NCBI RefSeq assembly: GCF_905212365.1
Contig: NZ_CAJMEH010000006.1
Location: 1-55,383 of the forward strand
Direction of reading: 5' to 3'
Origin: an uncultured Phascolarctobacterium sp.
GTDB lineage: Bacteria > Bacillota > Negativicutes > Acidaminococcales > Acidaminococcaceae
Length of the DNA stretch: 55,383 nt
Below are positions 41,443 through 49,987 of this stretch, piece by piece; the first letter of the stretch is position 1, and the number at the start of each line of letters is the position of its first letter. The notes under the pieces are model-generated. The model saw only the letters and a list, made by a program, of their open reading frames with translations, did not search any database and was not told where the DNA came from. The position numbers and the translations under genes were made by a program.

Positions 41443-42516
41443 ATGCAAAGAGCTTACAATTTCAACGCCGGTCCTTCCGCCATGCCCCTGGAAGTATTGC
41501 GGGAGGCTCAGGCTGAATTTCTTAATTATGCCGGAACAGGCATGAGCATTATCGAAATGAGTCACCGCAGCGCCGAATACGCCGCGCTGCACGCGGAAAC
41601 CAAGGAGCTGCTGCGCCGGCTTTTGGAAATCCCCAACGATTACGAGATTATGTTCATTCAGGGAGGCGGCAGCACGCAATTTTTAATGACCGCCGCCAAT
41701 TTCCACACCAAAAAATACGCCGCCTATGTCAACACCGGCGTATGGGCGAAAAAAGCCATGGCCGAAGGCAAATTTTTCGGCGAGGTTTACGAAGCGGCCA
41801 GCAGCGCCGACAAAAACCACAGCTATATTCCCGACAGCTTCAATATTAAGGACGGCACCTCTTACGTCCACCTGACGTCCAACAACACGATTTACGGCAC
41901 GGAATACCGCAGCTTTCCCAAATTCGACGTACCGGTAATCTGCGATATGTCCAGCGATATTCTTTCCCGCAAAGTTGACGTTACGGATTTTGATTTAATT
42001 TACGCCGGAGCGCAGAAGAATTTAGGACCGGCAGGCGTGGTTATCGTCATCGCCAAAAAAGCGTTTTTAGCCACGGCGCGGCAGGAGCTGCCCACCATGC
42101 TGAAATATGCCACCTTCGCCGCCAACGATTCGCTTTATAATACGCCGCCGGTTTTCGCCATTTACATGGTCAATAAAACGCTGCATTGGATTAAAAAGCA
42201 GGGCGGCGTAGACGCCATAACGCAGAATAACGCCGCTAAGGCCAAGCTTATCTACGACGTAATCGACGGCAGCAACGGCTTCTACAAAGGCCACGCTGTT
42301 AAAGAAGCACGCAGCCTGATGAATATTACCTTTAATCTGGCAACGCCGGAGCTGGAAAAGGATTTTGTCGCCCAAGGCAAGGCCGCAGGCTTCGTGGGCA
42401 TCGGCGGGCACCGGCTGGTCGGCGGCTGCCGCGCTTCGGCCTACAACGCCGTACCGCTGGAGACCTGCGCCGCACTAGCGGACTTCATGAAAAAATATCA
42501 GCGCGCACACGAATAA
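41443..42516 (+). CDS. serC: Phosphoserine aminotransferase
   Basis: The 357-residue class V aminotransferase makes phosphoserine from 3-phosphohydroxypyruvate and glutamate. Family blocks are YNFNAGPSAMPLEVLREAQA, MSIIEMSHRS, FIQGGGSTQF, CDMSSDILSR and the PLP-lysine site YAGAQKNLGPAGVVIVI. GGHRLVGGCRASAYNA closes the chain. The ATG has AAGGAG 9 nt upstream. The gene is controlled by the T-box before it and heads serC-serA-phosphatase. Confidence 0.95.
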   Translation: MQRAYNFNAGPSAMPLEVLREAQAEFLNYAGTGMSIIEMSHRSAEYAALHAETKELLRRLLEIPNDYEIMFIQGGGSTQFLMTAANFHTKKYAAYVNTGVWAKKAMAEGKFFGEVYEAASSADKNHSYIPDSFNIKDGTSYVHLTSNNTIYGTEYRSFPKFDVPVICDMSSDILSRKVDVTDFDLIYAGAQKNLGPAGVVIVIAKKAFLATARQELPTMLKYATFAANDSLYNTPPVFAIYMVNKTLHWIKKQGGVDAITQNNAAKAKLIYDVIDGSNGFYKGHAVKEARSLMNITFNLATPELEKDFVAQGKAAGFVGIGGHRLVGGCRASAYNAVPLETCAALADFMKKYQRAHE

Positions 42517-42570
42517 AGGCTGCCGTTCAAAATTAAAAGCGAGCAGCACTAAAGCAGGAGGAAGATAGCA

Positions 42571-44157
42571 ATGAAAATTTTTGTCAGCAACGATATCAGC
42601 GAAAAAGGCGTGGCTCTGCTGCGCGAACATTTTGACGTGGACGTTATGCCCAATATGAAGCCGGAAGAGCTTATCAAAGTAATTAACGATTACGACGGCC
42701 TTGTTACCCGTTCCATGACCAAGGTGACGAAAGAGGTTATCGAGGCGTCCACTCGTTTGAAGGTTATCGGCCGCGCCGGCGTAGGCGTGGATAATATCGA
42801 TATCTCCGCCGCCACCGCCAAGGGCATCGTAGTGCTCAACACGCCGGAGGGCAATACCATGGCCGCCACCGAGCACACCATCGCTATGATGATGTCCATG
42901 ACGCGCCACATTCCCCAGGCCCACCAATCCATTCAAGAAGGAAAATGGGACCGCAAATCCTTCGACGGCATTCAGGTGCAGGGCAAAACTCTGGGCATCA
43001 TCGGCGTGGGCCGCATCGGCAGCCGCGTCGCCAAACGTATGCAGGCCATGGAGATGACCACCATCGGTTACGACCCGTATATTACGGAAGAACGCGCGCA
43101 TCAGGTAGGCGTAGAGCTGGTGGACTTCGATACGCTGCTGGCAAAGTCCGATTACATTACCATCCACACGCCGCTGACGAAAGAAACGGAAAAAATGCTA
43201 AACGCCGAAGCTATCGCCAAGATGAAGGACGGCGTGCGCATCGTCAACTGCGCCCGCGGCGGCTGCATGGACCCGGACGCTATCGCCGCAGGACTCAAGT
43301 CCGGTAAAATTGCCGGCGCAGCCATCGACGTATATCCTAACGAGCCGCTGACTAAAGAAAATAATCCTTTCCTGGGCCTGTTCAACGTAGTACAGACGCC
43401 GCATCTGGGCGCTTCCACCATCGAAGCGCAAATCGGCGTGGCCGTGGACGTAGCCTACGGCGTTATCGACGCGCTGGAGGGCCGCCCCGTTATGACCGCC
43501 GTGAATATGGCTCCCATTCCCAAGAGCGTGGCCCGCGTTATCCAGCCCTATTTCAGCTTGGCCGAGCGCATGGGTACCGTGGGTATTTATCTGGCCGACG
43601 GCCCCATTAAGAGCATAGAGGTGGAATACACCGGCGTGCTTGCCGAAACGGAAACCTCCGCCCTGACCACCGCCTTCCTCAAAGGACTATTGAATCCCAT
43701 TCTGCAGGAAAGCGTCAACTTCGTCAACGCGCCCGGCATCGCCAAAAAGCGCAATATTGAAGTCAAAGAGGTGAAGGCCAATAAAGCAGGCTACTTCTCC
43801 ACCGCCATCAACGCCCGCATTACCACCACCAAGGGTACGCATAAAATCGAAGGCACGCTGTTCGACGGCAAAACGCCGAAGATTGTGCAAATTGATAAAT
43901 ATTATATCGACTTTAAGCCCGAAGGCTATCTGCTGCTGGCCCCCCACATCAATAAGCCCAATATGATTGGCCAGATGGCAACCATCTTAGGCAAAGCGGG
44001 CATCAATATCAACAGCATGCAGGTAGGCAGCACGCCCAAATCCGATACCAATATTATGGCTATCGCCGTCGGCGACGATATTCCCAACGATATCATGCTG
44101 CAGCTGCGCGGCATCGACGGCATTTTAGACGTTAAGCTCATCAACTGCGAAAGCTGA
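42571..44157 (+). CDS. serA: D-3-phosphoglycerate dehydrogenase
   Basis: The 528-residue protein is the long SerA form. It has a substrate/NAD domain with LGIIGVGRIGSRVAKRMQ, the catalytic Arg-Glu-His set in VNCARGGCMD, and PHLGASTIEAQ. An intervening ASB-like domain follows, then a C-terminal ACT domain (about residues 455-528, PNMIGQMATILGKAGININS) that binds serine for feedback control. It starts serine synthesis from 3-phosphoglycerate. The GGAGGAAG site precedes the ATG at 42571, 54 nt after serC. Confidence 0.95.
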   Translation: MKIFVSNDISEKGVALLREHFDVDVMPNMKPEELIKVINDYDGLVTRSMTKVTKEVIEASTRLKVIGRAGVGVDNIDISAATAKGIVVLNTPEGNTMAATEHTIAMMMSMTRHIPQAHQSIQEGKWDRKSFDGIQVQGKTLGIIGVGRIGSRVAKRMQAMEMTTIGYDPYITEERAHQVGVELVDFDTLLAKSDYITIHTPLTKETEKMLNAEAIAKMKDGVRIVNCARGGCMDPDAIAAGLKSGKIAGAAIDVYPNEPLTKENNPFLGLFNVVQTPHLGASTIEAQIGVAVDVAYGVIDALEGRPVMTAVNMAPIPKSVARVIQPYFSLAERMGTVGIYLADGPIKSIEVEYTGVLAETETSALTTAFLKGLLNPILQESVNFVNAPGIAKKRNIEVKEVKANKAGYFSTAINARITTTKGTHKIEGTLFDGKTPKIVQIDKYYIDFKPEGYLLLAPHINKPNMIGQMATILGKAGININSMQVGSTPKSDTNIMAIAVGDDIPNDIMLQLRGIDGILDVKLINCES

Positions 44158-44207
44158 TTTACATCACACAGAAAGGCGGCGGGGCCAAACGCCCTGCCGG
44201 AAGGAAA

Positions 44208-44849
44208 ATGACGAGAATAATTTTAGTTCGCCACGGCGAAACCACCTGGAATATTGAAGGCCGCTATCAGGGTCAGGAGGATACTCCTCTCAGCGAGCGC
44301 GGGCTGCAGCAGGGACAGCTGCTGGCTGAAGGCCTGCGCCATATTCCGTTGGACGCCGCCATCTCCAGCCCCTTGCAGCGCTCCTGCCAAACCTGTCAAT
44401 TCTGCGCCGGGCTCCACGGCCTGCCCGTCGCAACCGACGACCGCCTGCTGGAAATCAATCACGGCAGCTGGGAGGGCGTGCTAGCAGGCGATATCCAAAA
44501 GCAATATCCCAAGGAAATTGCCCAATGGCACACAGAACCCCATAGGGTGCAAATGCCCGGCGGCGGCGAAAGCCTGGAGGACGTGCGCCGCCGCGTGCGC
44601 GCCGCTTTCGACGATTACGCCACGCGCTACCAAAACAAAACCGTACTAGTCGCCGCCCACGACGCGGTCAACAAAGCCATCATCTGCGACCTGCTGGGAC
44701 TGGGCATGGAGCACTTCTGGCAGATAAAGCAGGACAACACCTGCATCAACGTGCTGGAATATAACGACGGAATATGGCGCATCGTGCTGCTCAACTCCAC
44801 CAACCATCTGGGCTTTTTATTCAGCGGCATCGAGCAGGCGGGGCTGTAA
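44208..44849 (+). CDS. Histidine phosphatase family protein, possible phosphoserine phosphatase
   Basis: The 213-residue protein has the phosphohistidine motif LVRHGETTWNIEGRYQG, EINHGSWEG and the second catalytic His in AAHDAVNKAI. Members act as phosphoglycerate mutases, cobalamin phosphatases or PspA-type phosphoserine phosphatases. Here it follows serC and serA in a serine-responsive operon, and no HAD-type SerB is in the window. I infer it makes serine from phosphoserine. It starts 50 nt after serA with GGAAGG upstream, and a strong terminator closes the operon. Confidence 0.8.
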   Translation: MTRIILVRHGETTWNIEGRYQGQEDTPLSERGLQQGQLLAEGLRHIPLDAAISSPLQRSCQTCQFCAGLHGLPVATDDRLLEINHGSWEGVLAGDIQKQYPKEIAQWHTEPHRVQMPGGGESLEDVRRRVRAAFDDYATRYQNKTVLVAAHDAVNKAIICDLLGLGMEHFWQIKQDNTCINVLEYNDGIWRIVLLNSTNHLGFLFSGIEQAGL

Positions 44850-44863
44850 ATATTTCACAAAAA

Positions 44864-44890
44864 GGACGCCAACCGGCGTCTTTTTTATTT
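44864..44890 (+). terminator. Terminator of the ser operon
   Basis: GACGCC-AACC-GGCGTC (about 44865-44880) is followed by TTTTTTATTT. Confidence 0.85.
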
Positions 44891-44895
44891 TCAGA

Positions 44896-44930
44896 CATAA
44901 AAATGCGGCGCCGCCGAAGCGACGCCGCAA
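44896..44930 (-). terminator. Terminator of the M20/DUF3100 operon
   Basis: On the minus strand, TGCGGCGTCGC and a matching GGCGCCGCA pair around a TTCG-type loop, followed by TTTTTAT. It lies 16 nt after the small membrane protein gene. Confidence 0.75.
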
Positions 44931-44945
44931 TCAAGACACTCGCAC

Positions 44946-45392
44946 TTAGATTTGTCCCAAGGATTTTAAAATGGCCTGCGCGATAATCGCACTGCCGATA
45001 TAAGTGCCGACGAAAACTACAATCGCCAGCACGCAGATGCGCCAGCCGGTTTTGGCAAAGGCGTCCAAATCCTTGCCAATGGAAACGCCGGCATAAGCCA
45101 AAATCGGCGTACACAGAGCCACAAAGCCCACGTTTTTAACATAAGCGTTAATGACGTCGCTGCCGGGAACGCCGGGGATGGTCAAAATGCAGCCGATGGT
45201 TACAACATAAGCGGCAGCGGGAATCCCACCGGGCAAATATTTGGACATCAGCATGCCCGCCAAAGCGATAACCGCCAGAATCAGCAGGCCGGGGATGGAA
45301 TCCACGATAGTAGCCTTCGTACCCAAAACATTGGAGAACAGGCTCATAAAAGAAACGATGGCCAGAACAATAATGGTATCCTTCAATTTCAT
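44946..45392 (-). CDS. Small membrane protein paired with DUF3100
   Basis: The 148-residue protein has about five hydrophobic helices (for example IIVLAIVSFMSLFSNVLG and LLILAVIALAGMLMSKYLPG) and a GVSIGKDLDAFAKTGWRI segment near the end. This pattern recalls half of a LrgB/DUF340-like or citrate-type carrier. Its ATG at 45392 overlaps the stop of the DUF3100 gene, so the two products are likely subunits of one transporter. No motif gives the substrate. Confidence 0.65.
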   Translation of the reverse strand: MKLKDTIIVLAIVSFMSLFSNVLGTKATIVDSIPGLLILAVIALAGMLMSKYLPGGIPAAAYVVTIGCILTIPGVPGSDVINAYVKNVGFVALCTPILAYAGVSIGKDLDAFAKTGWRICVLAIVVFVGTYIGSAIIAQAILKSLGQI

Positions 45393-46198
45393 TATGCTTC
45401 CTCTCCTTTCTCAGGTGCTTCGGGAAGAACGCCGTATTTCAGCTTATAGAATTTTTTGTACAACCATTCGGTCATGGGCAGGCCAATCCATACGGACATA
45501 TACAAGCCGTCCAAGCCGGAAAGCATATTGGAAGCCGCGCCGAAAGCCGCCAGCTGGTCGGCCATATCGGGATACATAGCCGCAAGGCTGCCTACGGCTG
45601 CGGTCATCATGCTGGCAGAGCCAACGCCTGCGGCCATAGCCAAAGCATAGGGATGAATGGGCAGCATGGAAGCGGCTACGCTGGCCATAATGCCGAAGAA
45701 AATTGTACCGAAAACGGTACCGGCGATATAAACGCCCATAACGCCGCGGCCTTCGCTGCCGTCGAGGCCAAATTTTTCGCCAATCAGCGCTACGTTCGGC
45801 TCGCGGGCGATGGAGTGAGCCGCGCCGATGGTTTCACGCTTCAAGCCCAGGTACACGGCCACAGGTACGCCCAAAAGCACGGTGCCCAAATTGCCAAACT
45901 CCTGCAAAACCAGCGCCGGAGAAGCGGCTAAAATTTTCGGCAGCGTGGGGCCTACTAAAGTGCCGTAACGCGCCATGAGCAGCATCAGCGTAATGCCGAT
46001 GAGTCCGCTGGCGTCCACCATTTCTTTTTTGCTGGACAGATTCAAAAATTTCGGCGTGGTCAAAATACCCAGCAGCAAAGCGTACAGCATGGGCAGCAGC
46101 ACAATGCGTCCGATGCCGATGGTAATTGTGTGCGTGCCGATCAATTCCGCCACGATGATCAGCGCGAGAATAATGGCATGTAATTTAATATTTTTCAT
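45392..46198 (-). CDS. DUF3100-type membrane protein, probable transporter subunit
   Basis: The 268-residue protein has about eight hydrophobic segments and glycine-rich stretches (GVGSASMMTAAVGSLAAMYP; FGAASNMLSGLDGLYMSVWI). I recognise these as the DUF3100 pattern. DUF3100 genes are often next to M20 amidohydrolases, as here, and I infer import of an N-acyl or p-aminobenzoyl-type amino acid. It follows the M20 gene with an 87-nt gap and overlaps its small partner. Confidence 0.75.
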   Translation of the reverse strand: MKNIKLHAIILALIIVAELIGTHTITIGIGRIVLLPMLYALLLGILTTPKFLNLSSKKEMVDASGLIGITLMLLMARYGTLVGPTLPKILAASPALVLQEFGNLGTVLLGVPVAVYLGLKRETIGAAHSIAREPNVALIGEKFGLDGSEGRGVMGVYIAGTVFGTIFFGIMASVAASMLPIHPYALAMAAGVGSASMMTAAVGSLAAMYPDMADQLAAFGAASNMLSGLDGLYMSVWIGLPMTEWLYKKFYKLKYGVLPEAPEKGEEA

Positions 46199-46285
46199 TA
46201 CATTCCCCTCCTTAAAATTTTTCTATAATGGCAAAACCGGAAAAGAGCCGCCGGCCGCGAAGTTGCCTGACGGCTCCCAAGCGAT

Positions 46286-47593
46286 TTAACTAAAATAGCT
46301 TTCCATTTTTTCAATGTATTCTTCTTTTGTAAGAATGGGCTTAAAGTCCGCCAGAATTTCTTTGGCCTCTTTAGCGTCGTCAGCCAGCAAATCCACCAGC
46401 ATCATAGCGAAAGCCTTGGCAGGCAGCAGCACGGCGGCGTTAAAATCAACCGCACGGAAGCCGCCGGTATGCAGAAGGCCTTCGGTGCCGCCGATAAAGG
46501 GATGGATAACCGGCATCAGGTGGGACACGTCGCCCATATCGGTGGAAGCGCTGAAATGCCCCGCGTCCTTAATATCCACACTGGGATAAGCCCTGCGGGA
46601 ATTTTCCACCATCAGCTCGTTCATGCGACGGTTGCAGTTCAAGGGCAGCATACCCGGCAGCGTTTCCACAATGGTCTGCGCGCCTACGGCGTCGCCGCCG
46701 GCCTTTAAGGCCGCGTCCACGCGCTTGTGGGTGCTGTCGATGGCGTTCATGGTTTTAGCGCGCACATACAGCTCCATGCGCACGTCGTCCGGCACGGAAT
46801 TTACAAAATCGCCGCCCTTGGTGATAATCGGATGGACGCGCACCACATCCTGCTCGCGGAAGGTTTCGCGCAGAGCGTTAATGCCCATCAAACCCAGCAT
46901 TGCGGCGTTCAAAGCGTTGACGCCCTCGTGGGGAGCGTCGGCAGCATGAGCGGTTTTACCAACATAGCGCACCGTTTTGCCTACGAAGCCGTTGCTGCTT
47001 TCACCGATGGAAACGGTGGGACGCGGCATATTTTTGTCGGCGTGCATCTGCATCGCCATATCGATATCGTCAAAGGCTCCCTCATAAATCAGCTGACCCT
47101 TGCCGCTCAAAAAATGCAGCTTACCGGATTTCACCAGTTTTGTACGGTACTCGATTTCAATATATTCCTCGGCGGGAACGCCGAAGAAAACTACGTCGCC
47201 GGTCAGCTCGCTCAGCACACCGGACTTCATAATGCCGCAGGCCGCGCCCAGCATGGTGGCGATTTGCAAATTATGGCCGCAGGCATGAGCCGCGCCGGTC
47301 AGCGGGTCGGCCTTTTCGCTTTCAGGGCAGCCCACAGCGTCCAGCTCGCCAACAACTGCGGCGGTGGGGCCGGGCTTGCCACCCTTGGCGCGGGCCTTCA
47401 CGCCGTTGATAGCCAAACCGGTTTGCGGCTCCAGCCCCAGCTCGCGCATAAACGCGGCCACCTTCGCGGCAGTTTTCGTTTCCTTAAAGCCCAGCTCCGG
47501 CTCGTCGCCGATGCTGTCGGCCACAGCTTTAATTTTATCAGCGGAAGCGTCAATAGCGGCGCACACCTTTTGTTTTAAAAGCTCCTTGTCCAT
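46286..47593 (-). CDS. M20 family amidohydrolase (AbgB-like)
   Basis: The 435-residue metallohydrolase shows GELDAVGCPE, then THE metal-site block AHACGHNLQIATMLGAACGI, and AEEYIEIEYR (Glu general base and ligand). TAHAADAPHEGVNALNAAML is the dimerisation-domain His, and the STDMGDVSHLMP block comes late. This set fits aminobenzoyl-glutamate or N-acyl amino acid hydrolases. It is the first gene of an operon with two membrane proteins. The promoter at 47668-47695 is very strong, and a TGTATACA palindrome sits beside it. Confidence 0.85.
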   Translation of the reverse strand: MDKELLKQKVCAAIDASADKIKAVADSIGDEPELGFKETKTAAKVAAFMRELGLEPQTGLAINGVKARAKGGKPGPTAAVVGELDAVGCPESEKADPLTGAAHACGHNLQIATMLGAACGIMKSGVLSELTGDVVFFGVPAEEYIEIEYRTKLVKSGKLHFLSGKGQLIYEGAFDDIDMAMQMHADKNMPRPTVSIGESSNGFVGKTVRYVGKTAHAADAPHEGVNALNAAMLGLMGINALRETFREQDVVRVHPIITKGGDFVNSVPDDVRMELYVRAKTMNAIDSTHKRVDAALKAGGDAVGAQTIVETLPGMLPLNCNRRMNELMVENSRRAYPSVDIKDAGHFSASTDMGDVSHLMPVIHPFIGGTEGLLHTGGFRAVDFNAAVLLPAKAFAMMLVDLLADDAKEAKEILADFKPILTKEEYIEKMESYFS

Positions 47594-47667
47594 AAAACAG
47601 TTCCTCCTTTGAGCCTTTGTCTTTAATCAAAAGACATCGCTTGTTGAAACTTAATATATTTACTACA

Positions 47668-47695
47668 ATTATAGCACAGCAGATACAAATGTCAA
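47668..47695 (-). promoter_or_regulatory. Consensus promoter of the M20/DUF3100 operon
   Basis: Minus strand TTGACA (47690-47695), a 16-nt spacer and TGC-TATAAT (47668-47673). Both boxes are perfect. Confidence 0.8.
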
Positions 47696-47705
47696 ACATT
47701 CCAAG

Positions 47706-47717
47706 CCTGTATACAAG
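47706..47717. promoter_or_regulatory. Palindromic operator candidate between divergent promoters
   Basis: CCTGTATACAAG is a one-mismatch palindrome around TGTATACA (47708-47715). It lies 11 bp upstream of the M20 promoter -35 box and about 30 bp upstream of the cysE -35 region. The GTATAC core fits GntR/FadR-type sites. Confidence 0.4.
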
Positions 47718-47747
47718 ATATCTCTTACAAATTCAGTAAGATTTTTA

Positions 47748-47776
47748 TTTACCTCTATCTATTCCTGTGCTATGAT
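47748..47776 (+). promoter_or_regulatory. Probable cysE promoter
   Basis: TTTACC (47748-47753), a 17-nt spacer and TGC-TATGAT (47771-47776), ahead of the ATG at 47830. Confidence 0.55.
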
Positions 47777-47829
47777 ATATGGATAGCATATCAATATTAT
47801 GATAAAATTAGAAGAAAGGAGTCTTGAAC

Positions 47830-48540
47830 ATGTTTGCTCAGATAAGTAAAGATATTGACGCTATTATGCTGCGCGACCCTGCCGCCAAAACAAGACTGGA
47901 GGCCGCGCTCTGTTATCCGGGCCTGCATGCAATCTGGCTCCATCGCATAGCCCATCATTTCTATTTAAAGGGCTGGGTGCTTGTGCCCCGTCTTATCAAC
48001 ACCTTTTCCCGCTTTCTTACGGGCATTGACATTCACCCCGGCGCCAAGCTGGGCCCCGGCCTGTTTATCGACCACGGCATGGGCCTGGTCATCGGCGAAA
48101 CTGCCGAGTTGGGCAGCAACGTCACGCTGTATCAGGGCGTAACCTTAGGCGGTACCGGTAAGGAAAAGGGCAAGCGTCATCCCACCATCGGCAATAATGT
48201 GGTAGTGTCCAGCGGCGCGAAGGTACTCGGTTCCTTTAAGGTCGGCGATAATTCCAAAATCGGCAGCGGCAGCGTCGTGCTCAAAGAAGTGCCGCCTAAT
48301 TCGGTAGTCGTAGGCGTTCCCGGCCGCGTTGTGACTAGGGATGGCGTACGTATTACCGCGGCTTCCGACAACAGCGACGCCGAAAGCATGATCGACCTGA
48401 ACCACGATAAGCTGCCGGACCCTGTAGCCGATTACGAGGATTTGCTGTCCAAGCATATGGAAGAGATTAACAGCCGCTTGAAGGAGCTGGAAAATCTAAT
48501 CTACGATACCCAAAACAAACAGCAAGAGCAAAAGAGGTAA
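47830..48540 (+). CDS. cysE: Serine O-acetyltransferase
   Basis: I start at the ATG at 47830, with AAGGAG at proper spacing; a TTG at 47824 is too close. The 236-residue protein has the N-terminal helical region with RDPAAKTRLEAALCYPGLHA and a left-handed beta-helix. The active-site blocks are DIHPGAKLGPGLFIDHGMGL, VTLYQGVTLGGTGKEKGKRHP and GAKVLGSFKVGDNSKIG. It acetylates serine for cysteine synthesis, drawing on the ser operon product. A C-terminal coiled-coil-like tail (KHMEEINSRLKELENLIYD) is longer than usual. Confidence 0.93.
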   Translation: MFAQISKDIDAIMLRDPAAKTRLEAALCYPGLHAIWLHRIAHHFYLKGWVLVPRLINTFSRFLTGIDIHPGAKLGPGLFIDHGMGLVIGETAELGSNVTLYQGVTLGGTGKEKGKRHPTIGNNVVVSSGAKVLGSFKVGDNSKIGSGSVVLKEVPPNSVVVGVPGRVVTRDGVRITAASDNSDAESMIDLNHDKLPDPVADYEDLLSKHMEEINSRLKELENLIYDTQNKQQEQKR

Positions 48541-48544
48541 AATT

Positions 48545-49918
48545 ATGAGCAGAGTAATGACCACCGCCGAAGCCATTCAGGAAGCACGCCGCTGCCTGAA
48601 CTGCGCCCGCCCCATGTGCCGTACAGGCTGTCCCATTGAAAATAATATTCCCGGCTTCATCCGCGCTCTCAGCGAAGGCAATATCGGTATGGCCTACGAA
48701 ATCATTTCCGAGCGCAGCAATCTGCCCGCCATCTGCGGCCGCGTCTGCCCCCATGAACGCCAATGCGAAGCCCATTGCGTGCTGACGAAAAAGCAATGCG
48801 GCATCGAAATCGGCAGTTTGGAAATGTTTATCGCCGATTTTTCCCACCAAAACGATTTAATGCCCACCTCCCCCTCCAGCAAGCGCCGCGGCAAGGTAGC
48901 CGTTATCGGCAGCGGCCCCGCCGGGCTGACGGTGGCAGGCGATTTGGCGAAAATGGATTTTGACGTAACCATTTTCGAAGCCCAAAGCGAGCCGGGCGGC
49001 GTGCTGCTGTTCGGCATCCCCGAATTCCGCCTGCAAAAGGACGTGGTGCGCCGCGAAATTACCGAGCTGCGCCATATCGGCGTAGAAATCAAAACCAAGC
49101 AGCTGGCAGGCGTGGACTTTACGGTGGACGACCTCTTTGCCCAAGGCTATGACGCCATCTTTATGGGAACGGGCACCTCCCTGCCCCGCACGCTGGATAT
49201 TCCCGGCAAGGAGCTCAGCGGCATTTTGACCGCCACCTACTTTTTGCGTATGGTAGTGCTGTCCGACGAAGGCAAGCTGGACGCCAGCGAAACGCTGCTG
49301 CACACTGGCGATAATGTTATCGTCGTCGGCGCGGGCAATGTAGCTATGGACGCGGCCCGCACCGCAGTCCGCCGCGGCGCCAAGAACGTAACCATCGTTT
49401 ACCACAAAACCGAAGCCGAAGTCAGCGCTTTCCCTTCCGAGTATGAAGCCGCTGTAGCCGAAGGCGTACAGTTCCGCTTTTTACAGCAGCCCATCGCATA
49501 TTTTAATAAGAAGCAAATGCGCGCGGTCAATAACATCCGCCGTCAATCCACCCCTGCGGACGAAACGGAGCTGGCGGGACTGCTGCTGCAAAATATTGTA
49601 AAAACTGCCGACGGTAAATTTATCGCCGAAGGCGGCCAGGAGGTTATCCCCTGCGACTGCGTAATTCTGGCGGTGGGGCAGAAGCCGGCGGCCCGCATCG
49701 TGTCCACCACCAAAGGCATTCAAGTGGACGCCCGCGGCTTTGTCATCACCCGCGAGCGCCCCTACGGCATGACTACTCGCGCCGGAGTTTTCAGCAGCGG
49801 CGACGTAGTCCACGGCCCCGCTACCGTAGTGCTGGCCATGAAGGAATCAAAAAAGGTAGCCGCAGGCATCGCCCAATATATCGACGCCAAAAAGCTGCTG
49901 GAGGATTGCAATATTTAA
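48545..49918 (+). CDS. GltD/NfnL-like NADPH-dependent flavoprotein (glutamate synthase small-subunit family)
   Basis: The 457-residue protein has an N-terminal Fe-S domain (CLNCARPMCRTGCPIENNIP, and CGRVCPHERQCEAHC). A FAD-binding Rossmann loop (VAVIGSGPAGLTVAGDL) and a second NADPH-binding loop (VIVVGAGNVAMDAARTAVRR) follow. The C-terminal block FSSGDVVHGPATVVLAMKES closes the FAD site. Annotators call this 'homotetrameric glutamate synthase', but it also matches the large subunit of NfnAB/sulfide dehydrogenase. No GltB or NfnS gene is nearby. It starts 4 nt after cysE. Confidence 0.85.
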   Translation: MSRVMTTAEAIQEARRCLNCARPMCRTGCPIENNIPGFIRALSEGNIGMAYEIISERSNLPAICGRVCPHERQCEAHCVLTKKQCGIEIGSLEMFIADFSHQNDLMPTSPSSKRRGKVAVIGSGPAGLTVAGDLAKMDFDVTIFEAQSEPGGVLLFGIPEFRLQKDVVRREITELRHIGVEIKTKQLAGVDFTVDDLFAQGYDAIFMGTGTSLPRTLDIPGKELSGILTATYFLRMVVLSDEGKLDASETLLHTGDNVIVVGAGNVAMDAARTAVRRGAKNVTIVYHKTEAEVSAFPSEYEAAVAEGVQFRFLQQPIAYFNKKQMRAVNNIRRQSTPADETELAGLLLQNIVKTADGKFIAEGGQEVIPCDCVILAVGQKPAARIVSTTKGIQVDARGFVITRERPYGMTTRAGVFSSGDVVHGPATVVLAMKESKKVAAGIAQYIDAKKLLEDCNI

Positions 49919-49937
49919 AATCAATTTCACCGTCGCA

Positions 49938-49975
49938 TAAAAAATCCCCTGATATCAACGTCAGGGGATTTTGCA
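49938..49975. terminator. Terminator after the gltD-like gene
   Basis: AAAATCCCCTGA and TCAGGGGATTTT pair around a short loop. T/A-tracts on both sides allow action in either direction between convergent gltD and relE. Confidence 0.75.
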
Positions 49976-49987
49976 TATCTATTTTAC

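Noticed and set aside
42475..43167. Minus-strand open frame over serC/serA
   Set aside because: His/Gly-rich antisense shadow of two certain genes; no ribosome site or promoter.
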